From Actinomycetota bacterium (GTDB lineage Bacteria; Actinomycetota; Acidimicrobiia; Acidimicrobiales; Ilumatobacteraceae), in assembly GCA_018882725.1 (NCBI GenBank), contig VERK01000163.1:1-5109 (forward strand): 5,109 nucleotides of DNA, written 5' to 3'. Below, in pieces: positions 1 through 4,884 of the stretch. The notes beneath the pieces were generated by a model that saw nothing but the letters and a program-made list of their open reading frames with translations, did no database searches and was not told where the DNA came from. The number at the start of each line of letters is the position of its first letter. Within the stretch, counting starts at the first letter, position 1. The translations under genes were made by a program, and so were the position numbers.

Positions 1-129
1 ATCGACCATCAACTTCTCGACGAGGGCGGGCGTGGCCCGACCGGTGCGGACCGTCGTGAACTGCGACCGCGCGTGCTCGACGGCCCTGTCCATCTTCTCG
101 ATGGCCTCGAGGAGGATCTCGTCGGTCAC
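1..129 (-). CDS. frr: Ribosome recycling factor, N-terminal part (runs off the window)
   Basis: Ribosome recycling factor works with EF-G in the cytoplasm to split post-termination ribosomes so the subunits can be reused. The first 43 codons are visible, starting at a GTG at 129-127 and reading VTDEILLEAIEKMDRAVEHA, followed by a segment with TVRTGRATPALVEKL. The family's N-terminal helix ends in a very similar segment (typically VRTGRASPALLDxI), so identification is firm although only about a quarter of the usual ~185 residues is present. The GTG overlaps the pyrH stop by four bases (GTGA, 126-129), a typical arrangement for translational coupling. No good Shine-Dalgarno precedes it, so initiation probably depends on ribosomes finishing pyrH. 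The pyrH-frr pairing is standard in bacteria. The rest of the gene lies below position 1. Confidence 0.95.
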   Translation of the reverse strand, partial: MTDEILLEAIEKMDRAVEHARSQFTTVRTGRATPALVEKLMVD

Positions 130-866
130 CCGACCAGCGTACCTACGGGTCGACCTTCCAGAACGGATCTGATGTTGCCCGGTGTACTCACGTCGAAGAC
201 CACGATCGGAATGCGATTGTCCCGGCAGAACGCGATGGCAGTGGCGTCCATGACCCGCAATTCCTTCTCGATGACCTCTTTGTGCGAGACCCGGTCGTAA
301 CGGGTGGCCGTGGGGTCGAGTTTGGGGTCGGCCGTGTACACGCCGTCGACTCCGGAATGCGTGCCCTTCAAGATGGCTTGCGCATCGATCTCGGCTGCCC
401 GCAATGCAGCGGCCGTGTCGGTGGTGAAGAACGGGTTGCCCGTACCACCGGCGAAGATCACGACGCGACCCTTTTCGAGATGGCGTTCGGCGCGACGACG
501 GATGTACGGCTCGGCCACCTTGGGCATCTCGACCGCCGTCATCACACGACTGTGTTGACCGACGCGCTCGAGTGCGTCCTGCAGCGCCAGCCCGTTCATG
601 ACGGTGGCGATCATTCCCATGAAGTCGGCCTGGGCCTGGTCCATGCCCTGGCCCGCACCCTTGAGTCCGCGCCAGAAGTTGCCACCACCGACCACGATGG
701 CCACGTCGACACCGAGTGCCTCACGCGCATCTTTGATCTCGAGAGCAACTTGCTGCAGAACACCGGTGTCGAGGCCGAAACCCGTGGGCTCGGCCAATGC
801 CTCACCTGACAACTTCAGAATGACCCGCTTCCAGCGGGGACGATTCTCGCTGGCGGCGTTGCTCAC
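126..866 (-). CDS. pyrH: UMP kinase (uridylate kinase)
   Basis: UMP kinase phosphorylates UMP to UDP with ATP, the committed step toward UTP and CTP; bacterial PyrH is a hexamer of the amino-acid-kinase fold. With the GTG start at 866-864 the protein is 246 residues, normal for the family. Visible landmarks are the N-terminal phosphate-binding strand KRVILKLSGEAL (13-24), the glycine loop GGGNFWRG (60-67), the DFMGMIATVMN helix (81-91), AGGTGNPFFTTDT (139-151) contacting nucleotide, and DGVYTADP (174-181). The reading frame is open much further upstream, but that stretch overlaps tsf and shows no kinase homology, and similarity starts only a few residues after this GTG. The gap to the tsf stop is seven bases with no clear Shine-Dalgarno; a strong hairpin abuts the start codon (see 867-888). 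The 3' end overlaps frr by four bases. Confidence 0.97.
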   Translation of the reverse strand: MSNAASENRPRWKRVILKLSGEALAEPTGFGLDTGVLQQVALEIKDAREALGVDVAIVVGGGNFWRGLKGAGQGMDQAQADFMGMIATVMNGLALQDALERVGQHSRVMTAVEMPKVAEPYIRRRAERHLEKGRVVIFAGGTGNPFFTTDTAAALRAAEIDAQAILKGTHSGVDGVYTADPKLDPTATRYDRVSHKEVIEKELRVMDATAIAFCRDNRIPIVVFDVSTPGNIRSVLEGRPVGTLVG

Positions 867-888
867 GTCGAGATCAGCCGATCTCGAC
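867..888 (-). promoter_or_regulatory. Perfect 9-bp inverted repeat abutting the pyrH start codon
   Basis: On the transcript, GTCGAGATC (888-880), loop GGCT (879-876) and GATCTCGAC (875-867) form a perfect 9-bp hairpin, and the next base is the first of the pyrH GTG. The 5' arm encodes the last residues of EF-Ts, the tsf stop TGA (876-874) straddles loop and stem, and the 3' arm uses the last two stop bases plus all seven intergenic bases. There is no U-tract, so an intrinsic terminator is unlikely. Inference: it hides the pyrH initiation region until a ribosome finishing tsf melts it. Confidence 0.5.
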
Positions 889-1662
889 CTGAGCGAACCG
901 AACGATCGACGCCGATCCGAGGATCTGCTGCACCGACTGCTTGTCGTCCTTGGCGTACGGCTGCTCGAGCAAGCAGATGTCCTTGTAGAAGCCGCCGATG
1001 CGACCTTCGACGATCTTGGCGATGGCCGGCTCGGGTTTGCCCTCGTTGCGAGTGATGGTTTCGAGCGTCGCACGCTCCTTCTCCACCACGTCGGCCGGCA
1101 CTTCGTCGCGCTTCAAGTACTTCGGACGCGCGAAAGCGATGTGCACCGCGATGTCGTGAGCGAGATCGACGTTGCCACCGCTCACTTCCACGAGCACGGC
1201 GTTCACACCACGACCACCCTGGATGTGCTGATACGAATCGAGAACGTTGCCCGCGGCCGCTTCGACGCGCACGACTTCGCCCAGTTCGATCTTCTCCTTG
1301 AGAGTGATCTTGAGGTCTTCGAGGATGTTGGCGCGCTCGGCCACGGCTGCTTCACCCTTGGTGGCCACCAGATCGGCCAGAGCCTCGGCCTCGCCCTTGA
1401 ACTGATCGCTCGCGGCCACGAAGTCGGTCTCGCACTTGAGCTTCACGATGGCGCCCACGTTGCCCTTGATGACGAGAGCGACCACGCCTTGAGTGTTCTC
1501 GCGATCGTCACGCTTGGCCGACGCAGCCAGGCCCTTCTCACGCAACCACTGCTTGGCGGCTTCCATGTCGCCATTGGTGTTCTCGAGGGCCTTCTTGCAA
1601 TCCATCATGCCGGCACCAGTCGATTGGCGCAGGCTCTGAACGTCTTTGGCAGTGAACGACAC
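874..1662 (-). CDS. tsf: Translation elongation factor Ts
   Basis: EF-Ts is the guanine nucleotide exchange factor that releases GDP from EF-Tu so it can reload GTP and aminoacyl-tRNA. The protein is 262 residues, close to but slightly shorter than the 283 of E. coli. The N-terminal UBA-like domain (about 1-50) carries the signature TGAGMMDCKKALE (15-27) and the WLREKG segment (39-44). The core contains CETDFVA (77-83), whose Asp-Phe pair belongs to the EF-Tu-contacting TDFV motif. The C-terminal segment LLEQPYAKDDKQSV is also typical. The start is a GTG at 1662-1660, chosen because a strong Shine-Dalgarno (GGAGGG, 1675-1670) sits seven bases upstream and similarity begins at once. It starts three bases after the rpsB stop and ends seven bases before pyrH. 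Confidence 0.98.
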   Translation of the reverse strand: MSFTAKDVQSLRQSTGAGMMDCKKALENTNGDMEAAKQWLREKGLAASAKRDDRENTQGVVALVIKGNVGAIVKLKCETDFVAASDQFKGEAEALADLVATKGEAAVAERANILEDLKITLKEKIELGEVVRVEAAAGNVLDSYQHIQGGRGVNAVLVEVSGGNVDLAHDIAVHIAFARPKYLKRDEVPADVVEKERATLETITRNEGKPEPAIAKIVEGRIGGFYKDICLLEQPYAKDDKQSVQQILGSASIVRFAQVEIG

Positions 1663-1665
1663 TGA

Positions 1666-2508
1666 TCAGCCCTCCGCGCTTTCGGTGGTCGCCTTACTGG
1701 CGGCCAGACGGGCCTCGCGCTCGGCCTGAGCCGCCGCGGCCTGCGCACGCGCATCGGCCTGAGCCGCCGCGAACGCGGCCTGCTCTTCGGGCGAACGCTC
1801 GGCGGTGGTTCCGCCACCCTTGCCCGCGATGAAACGGCCTTCGAGAACGGCTTCGGCGATGACCTTGCACATCAACTCGTTGGCGCGAATCGCGTCGTCG
1901 TTGCCCGGGATCGGGAACTGCACGAGATCGGGGTCGACGTTGGTGTCGACCACGGCCACGACCGGGGTGCCGAGCTTGTTGGCCTCGGTGACTCCGATGT
2001 GCTCCTTCTTGGTGTCGAGCACGAACACCGCGTCGGGACGACGGGTCATGTGGCGAATACCCGAGAGGTTCTTCTGCAACTTGGTGAGTTCGCGATCCTT
2101 CAGAAGGGCTTCCTTCTTCGGCATGGCGTCGAATTCACCCGAGGCCTTCATGCGCTCGAGTTCGAGCATCTTCTGCACGCGCTTGTGAATGGTCTCGAAG
2201 TTGGTGAGCATGCCGCCCAGCCAACGCTCGTTGATGTACGGCATACCGCACTTGTCGGCGAACTGGGCCACGGGATCTTGGGCCTGCTTCTTGGTGCCGA
2301 TGAACAGGATCGTTCCGCCCTTGGCGACGAGGTCGCGCACGAAGGCGTAAGCATCTTCGATCCGGGTGAGCGTCTGCTCGAGATCGATGATGTAGATGTC
2401 GTGGCGCTCGCCGAAGATGAATCGCTTCATCTTGGGGTTCCAGCGACGGGTCTGGTGACCGAAGTGAACTCCGGCTTCCAACATTTGACGCATCGTCACG
2501 ATGGCCAT
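1666..2508 (-). CDS. rpsB: 30S ribosomal protein S2
   Basis: Protein S2 joins the small ribosomal subunit late in assembly, bridging head and body near S1 in organisms that have S1. The product is 280 residues. S2 landmarks are GVHFGHQTRRWNPKM (13-27), a segment ending in IYIIDLEQT (38-46), INERWLGGMLTNF (92-104), and the second family signature around GTPVVAVVDTNVDP (180-193) followed by FPIPGNDDAIRA (198-209). After about residue 235 comes an Ala/Glu/Gln-rich, probably helical and charged tail of about 45 residues, a type of C-terminal extension frequent in actinobacterial S2. The ATG at 2508-2506 is preferred over in-frame upstream codons because AGGAGG (2522-2517) lies eight bases before it and the protein starts with the canonical MAIVTMRQML. 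It is followed closely by tsf, the nearly universal partner. Confidence 0.98.
   Translation of the reverse strand: MAIVTMRQMLEAGVHFGHQTRRWNPKMKRFIFGERHDIYIIDLEQTLTRIEDAYAFVRDLVAKGGTILFIGTKKQAQDPVAQFADKCGMPYINERWLGGMLTNFETIHKRVQKMLELERMKASGEFDAMPKKEALLKDRELTKLQKNLSGIRHMTRRPDAVFVLDTKKEHIGVTEANKLGTPVVAVVDTNVDPDLVQFPIPGNDDAIRANELMCKVIAEAVLEGRFIAGKGGGTTAERSPEEQAAFAAAQADARAQAAAAQAEREARLAASKATTESAEG
1670..1675 (-). promoter_or_regulatory. Shine-Dalgarno of tsf, inside the 3' end of rpsB
   Basis: The transcript reads GGAGGG at 1675-1670, seven bases before the tsf GTG. It overlaps the last Glu and Gly codons of rpsB, so ribosomes terminating S2 synthesis sit on the tsf initiation site. This supports both the GTG start and translational coupling. 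Confidence 0.85.
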
Positions 2509-2516
2509 GGTCTTGT

Positions 2517-2522
2517 CCTCCT
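2517..2522 (-). promoter_or_regulatory. Shine-Dalgarno of rpsB
   Basis: AGGAGG on the transcript at 2522-2517, eight bases before the rpsB ATG, is a near-perfect complement to the 16S 3' end. It fixes the start of S2 and contrasts with the weak sites of the neighbouring whiG, M23-like, pyrH and frr genes, in keeping with high independent expression of rpsB. Confidence 0.9.
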
Positions 2523-2597
2523 GGTCTGCGGTTGCCGGCACGCCATCTCGCGCCCCCGAGGGAACGACCGCAGGATGAGCGACGTGCAGTGATGAGT

Positions 2598-2613
2598 GAC
2601 CCGTTTCCGGGCC
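2598..2613 (-). other. Short hairpin with GAAA tetraloop downstream of the M23-like gene
   Basis: On the transcript GGCCCG (2613-2608) and CGGGTC (2603-2598) pair over six positions, one of them G-U, closing a GAAA loop (2607-2604) of the stable GNRA class. It begins ten bases after the stop of the M23-like gene. No U-run follows, so it is not a canonical intrinsic terminator. It may be a leader element of rpsB or a 3'-end stabiliser of the upstream transcript. Confidence 0.3.
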
Positions 2614-2623
2614 GTTGGCGAGA

Positions 2624-3160
2624 CTACCGGCCCGTCGGGCAGACCAGCCGGGTCCGGACCGGCCGGGGTCGTGTGCCATCGGTGGGGACCAGGCGGGCCC
2701 GACCGATCCGACGGGCCAAGAACTGACCCGGATCGAGATATTCCTCAGCGGGCTGACCGGCGTCCCGGCGCACACTGAGGGTCACCGGCCCGAGCCCGGT
2801 GCCCCACCCCACGGTCTCCCCCGCGGCCACGGTCTGTCCGGCCGTGACCGTGAGTGTCCCCACACCCCCGACCGTGACCGTGTGGTCACCCGACCGGACC
2901 GACACGAATCGGCGCCCGGCCACCTCACCTGCGAAAGAAACCCGACCCGCGATGGGCGCGACCACCGCGGCATTGGCCACGCCGGTGTTGGCGAAGTCGA
3001 CCGTGCGATGCCCCGCACAGTACGAACAGGCCGGGGCCACGAACGGCTCGACCACCGGAGAGTTGACCGGCGGGACGAGGCACAAAGAAGCGACGAGAGG
3101 GGCGACGAGCGGGGCGACGAGCGGACTGAAGAAATGTGCGACGAGGACCGTGACGGGCAC
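2624..3160 (-). CDS. Degenerate LytM/M23-domain protein, probably exported
   Basis: M23 (LytM) enzymes are zinc endopeptidases that cut peptidoglycan cross-bridges; inactive members such as EnvC and NlpD instead activate amidases. This 178-residue protein has a hydrophobic N-terminus (about 10-32) that could be a signal peptide or anchor, although no Lys or Arg precedes it. A CxxC (C45, C48) stands just before HRTVDF (51-56), which keeps the first His and the Asp of the zinc site. The beta-sheet core follows, with APIAGRVSFAGEVAGRRFVSV (split as APIAGRVSFAG, 68-78, and EVAGRRFVSV, 79-88) and VTAGQTVAAGETVG (105-118). Where the family has HxH, this protein reads VTLSVRRD (126-133), with no His; EYLDPGQFL (140-148) then aligns with the usual domain end. 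Thus catalysis is unlikely. An Arg-rich tail of about 30 residues ends it. The GTG start, 18 bases after the whiG stop, is the only one that keeps the hydrophobic segment; it lacks a Shine-Dalgarno. Confidence 0.75.
   Translation of the reverse strand: MPVTVLVAHFFSPLVAPLVAPLVASLCLVPPVNSPVVEPFVAPACSYCAGHRTVDFANTGVANAAVVAPIAGRVSFAGEVAGRRFVSVRSGDHTVTVGGVGTLTVTAGQTVAAGETVGWGTGLGPVTLSVRRDAGQPAEEYLDPGQFLARRIGRARLVPTDGTRPRPVRTRLVCPTGR
3089..3124 (-). repeat. Three tandem 12-base units in the M23-like gene (PLVA repeat)
   Basis: Three in-frame copies of a 12-base unit encode PLVA-PLVA-PLVA (residues 13-24). Reading the plus strand, the two copies at 3101-3124 are identical (GGCGACGAGCGG) and the one at 3089-3100 differs at two positions. 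The repeat builds the hydrophobic core of the putative signal segment, so copy-number change by slippage would alter its length by four residues without breaking the frame. Confidence 0.8.
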
Positions 3161-3178
3161 GGCCGAGTGTGCGCGGGG

Positions 3179-3955
3179 TCAGGGAATTCCGGCGGCGGTC
3201 AATCGCGAACGCAACATGATCACGGCCTTCGAGTGGATCTGCGACACGCGACTCTCGGTCACGCCGAGAACGGATCCGATTTCGGCCAGGGTCATGCCTT
3301 CGTCGTAGTACAACGCCACGACGGTGCGCTCACGATCGGGTAGTTGGCGAATTTCGGCACGCATCACCGAGCGCATCTCGCGATCCTCGAGCACGTGATC
3401 GGGTCCGGCGTCGGTGGACGGGGGCAGCTGTCGCGGTTCACCGTCGGTCACCACGTGGTCGAGCGGACCCACGTTGGCCACGGCCACGGCGCTCAACCAG
3501 TCGTGCAACTCGTCTTCGCTGATGCCGAGTCGCGTCGCGATCTCGTCGTCGGATGGTGCGCGCTTCAATTCGTTGTTGAGTTCGGACACCGCCTGCTCGA
3601 TCTGCCGGGAACGCTGACGTACCGTGCGCGGCACCCAGTCGATGGCCCGCAGACCGTCGAGGATCGCTCCCTTGATGCGGGGAACCGCGAAGGTCTCGAA
3701 CTTGAAACCACGTGACGGGTCGAAGCGATCGACCGCGTCCATGAGTCCGAAGATGCCGGTGCCGATGAGTTCGCCGGTGTCGACACCAGCCGGGAGACCA
3801 GCGGCCACACGACCGGCCACGAACTTCACGAGTGGCGAGTAGTGAACGATCAGCACGTCACGCGACGCCTGATCCTTCTCGTCGACCCAACGTTGCCAGG
3901 CCCGGTGAATCGCAGGTGTGTCTCGCGATGGTTTCTCGGGGTCGGGTGGGGTCAT
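3179..3955 (-). CDS. whiG: RNA polymerase sigma factor of the FliA/WhiG family
   Basis: Group 3 sigma factors of this family direct RNA polymerase to flagellar genes (FliA, SigD) or, in Streptomyces, to early sporulation genes (WhiG). The 258-residue protein has region 2 at about 33-105, including HYSPLVKFVAGRVAAGLP (38-55), ELIGTGIFGLMDAVDRFDP (62-80) and FETFAVPRIKGAILDGLR (86-103). The family-typical DWVPRTVRQRSR follows at 106-117. Region 3 lies around 124-153 (PSDDEIATRLGISEDEL). Region 4, with its helix-turn-helix (LAEIGSVLGVTESRVSQIHS, 223-242), recognises the -35 element. The ATG starts one base after the xerC stop (TGAGATG), with no separate Shine-Dalgarno, so translation is probably coupled to xerC. 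Position between xerC and the rpsB operon matches what I recall for Streptomyces whiG, which favours the WhiG name. The regulon here, motility or development, cannot be told from the window. Confidence 0.9.
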   Translation of the reverse strand: MTPPDPEKPSRDTPAIHRAWQRWVDEKDQASRDVLIVHYSPLVKFVAGRVAAGLPAGVDTGELIGTGIFGLMDAVDRFDPSRGFKFETFAVPRIKGAILDGLRAIDWVPRTVRQRSRQIEQAVSELNNELKRAPSDDEIATRLGISEDELHDWLSAVAVANVGPLDHVVTDGEPRQLPPSTDAGPDHVLEDREMRSVMRAEIRQLPDRERTVVALYYDEGMTLAEIGSVLGVTESRVSQIHSKAVIMLRSRLTAAGIP

Positions 3956-3956
3956 C

Positions 3957-4850
3957 TCAGGCGCGTGGGTGGGTCGATGTGTACACCGACCGTAGACGCT
4001 CCTTGCTCACGTGCGTGTATCGCTGCGTGGTGGAAACGTCGCTGTGACCCAGCAATTCCTGAACGATGCGTAAATCGGCGCCACCGTCGAGCAGATGAGT
4101 GGCGAAGGTGTGGCGCAGCGCGTGCGGATGTGTCGGCGACGAACTCCGCTCGTCGATCACCCGCCGAACGTCGCGCGGCCCGAGGCGAGTGCCCCGGGAA
4201 TTGAGGAACAAGGCGGCACCCGATCGCTCGTCCACCACCTCTTTGCGTACACGGATCCACGCCTTGACGGCGTCGGCCGCGGCTTGCGACATGGGCACGC
4301 GACGCTCCTTGCCACCTTTTCCCCACACCGTGACGACCGAACGGCGCAGATCGCAGCCGTCGAGATCGAGCCCGCACACTTCGCTCACTCGGAGTCCGCT
4401 GCCGTAGAGCAATTCGAGCACCGCATCGTCGCGAAGCCGTCGCCAATGCGGCGTGTCGTCGGGAAGTGCCTGAGGTTCGAGAAGGTCACGTAGTTCGCGG
4501 CCGTCGAGTACGCGCGGAAGCCGACCTTCACCCGATGGCGCACGCAGGCCAAGTGACGGATCGGCGGTCACCAAACCTTGCCGGCGAGCCCAGGCGAAAT
4601 AGCGCCGCAACGCCGAGGCCTTGCGCGCGATCGAACGCTTGGCGAATCCTTCGGCTCCGAGATGAGCGAGATACCGGCGCAGCACGATGCGATCGACGGC
4701 GGCCGGACCATCGACACCCGCCACCGCGTCGTCGTTGCACCATTCGGCGAAATCACGCAAGTCGGTGCGATACGCGCTGACCGTGTTGACCGACGCGCGC
4801 GTCAGTGACGTGACGAAGTCGTCGAGTCGCCAGGCATCACGGTGCGTCAT
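3957..4850 (-). CDS. xerC: Tyrosine recombinase XerC
   Basis: XerC, with or without XerD, resolves chromosome dimers by site-specific recombination at dif near the terminus. From the ATG at 4850-4848 the protein is 297 residues, essentially the E. coli length. The N-terminal SAM-like core-binding domain spans about 5-90 (NTVSAYRTDLRDFAEW, 22-37). The catalytic domain follows with every expected active-site residue: R154 in GSGLRVSE, K178 in WGKGGKERR, H243 and R246 in HPHALRHTFATHLL, H269 in LLGHSDVSTTQRYTHV, and the nucleophile Y278. The protein ends in the typical HPRA. Upstream GTG codons at 4871 and 4880 would add 7 or 10 residues; the latter would leave only four bases after dprA, so it remains possible. 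I chose the ATG because similarity starts right after it and none of the three has a good Shine-Dalgarno. An intact catalytic set and core-gene neighbours argue for a housekeeping Xer and not a phage integrase. Confidence 0.93.
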   Translation of the reverse strand: MTHRDAWRLDDFVTSLTRASVNTVSAYRTDLRDFAEWCNDDAVAGVDGPAAVDRIVLRRYLAHLGAEGFAKRSIARKASALRRYFAWARRQGLVTADPSLGLRAPSGEGRLPRVLDGRELRDLLEPQALPDDTPHWRRLRDDAVLELLYGSGLRVSEVCGLDLDGCDLRRSVVTVWGKGGKERRVPMSQAAADAVKAWIRVRKEVVDERSGAALFLNSRGTRLGPRDVRRVIDERSSSPTHPHALRHTFATHLLDGGADLRIVQELLGHSDVSTTQRYTHVSKERLRSVYTSTHPRA

Positions 4851-4884
4851 CGACTTGCTCGTTCGCGCCACCTTTGCCACGTGG

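Larger units (their letters stand above)
2509..2623 (-). promoter_or_regulatory. rpsB 5' leader with potential RNA secondary structure
   Basis: This 115-base gap is the longest non-coding stretch in the window. On the transcript it contains, in order, a 6-bp hairpin with a GAAA tetraloop (2613-2598), two adjacent imperfect ~17-base repeats (2600-2568), and an outer stem CTGCGGT/ACCGCAG (2573-2567 with 2532-2526). That stem encloses an inner hairpin CTCG/CGAG (2560-2557 with 2550-2547), extendable by CC/GG past a two-base bulge. The outer stem ends three bases before the Shine-Dalgarno. Ribosomal protein S2 represses its own operon through a leader RNA in gammaproteobacteria. Whether this leader does so is inference; I do not recognise a named RNA family. 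No convincing promoter is visible; a TAGTCT at 2626-2621 fits a TAnnnT -10 but lacks a credible -35. Confidence 0.4.

Noticed and set aside
867..1073. Upstream in-frame extension of pyrH (69 extra codons)
   Set aside because: The extension lies entirely within tsf or the junction, is Ser/Arg-rich and has no kinase similarity; conserved PyrH sequence begins just after the GTG at 866.
598..1665. A 355-codon open frame on the plus strand antisense to tsf and part of pyrH
   Set aside because: It is a shadow of the GC-rich codon use of tsf, which has unmistakable EF-Ts signatures. The antisense product is low-complexity and His/Asp/Leu-rich, with no family resemblance and no Shine-Dalgarno.
2621..2626. 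TAGTCT as a -10 promoter element for rpsB
   Set aside because: It fits TAnnnT but overlaps the stop codon of the M23-like gene, and the best -35 candidate at the right distance matches TTGACA at only about three positions. Kept only as a remark in the leader entry.
2509..2775. Upstream in-frame extension of rpsB (89 extra codons)
   Set aside because: It overlaps the M23-like gene and the leader. The ATG at 2508 has an ideal Shine-Dalgarno and gives the canonical S2 N-terminus.
2615..3343. A 242-codon open frame on the plus strand across the M23-like gene and the end of whiG
   Set aside because: Its composition (Arg, Gly, Asp, His repeats) is what the complement of the Val/Ala/Pro-rich minus-strand genes gives. 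It crosses two real genes and the rpsB leader edge.
3957..4850. Phage or integron integrase instead of XerC
   Set aside because: Length, residue spacing of the catalytic set and the core-gene neighbourhood match housekeeping XerC. No attachment site, tRNA or cargo genes are present.
4877..4884. Palindrome CCACGTGG between dprA and xerC as a regulator site
   Set aside because: An 8-base palindrome is expected by chance in a window this size, and the site sits inside an apparent operon next to a possible GTG start.
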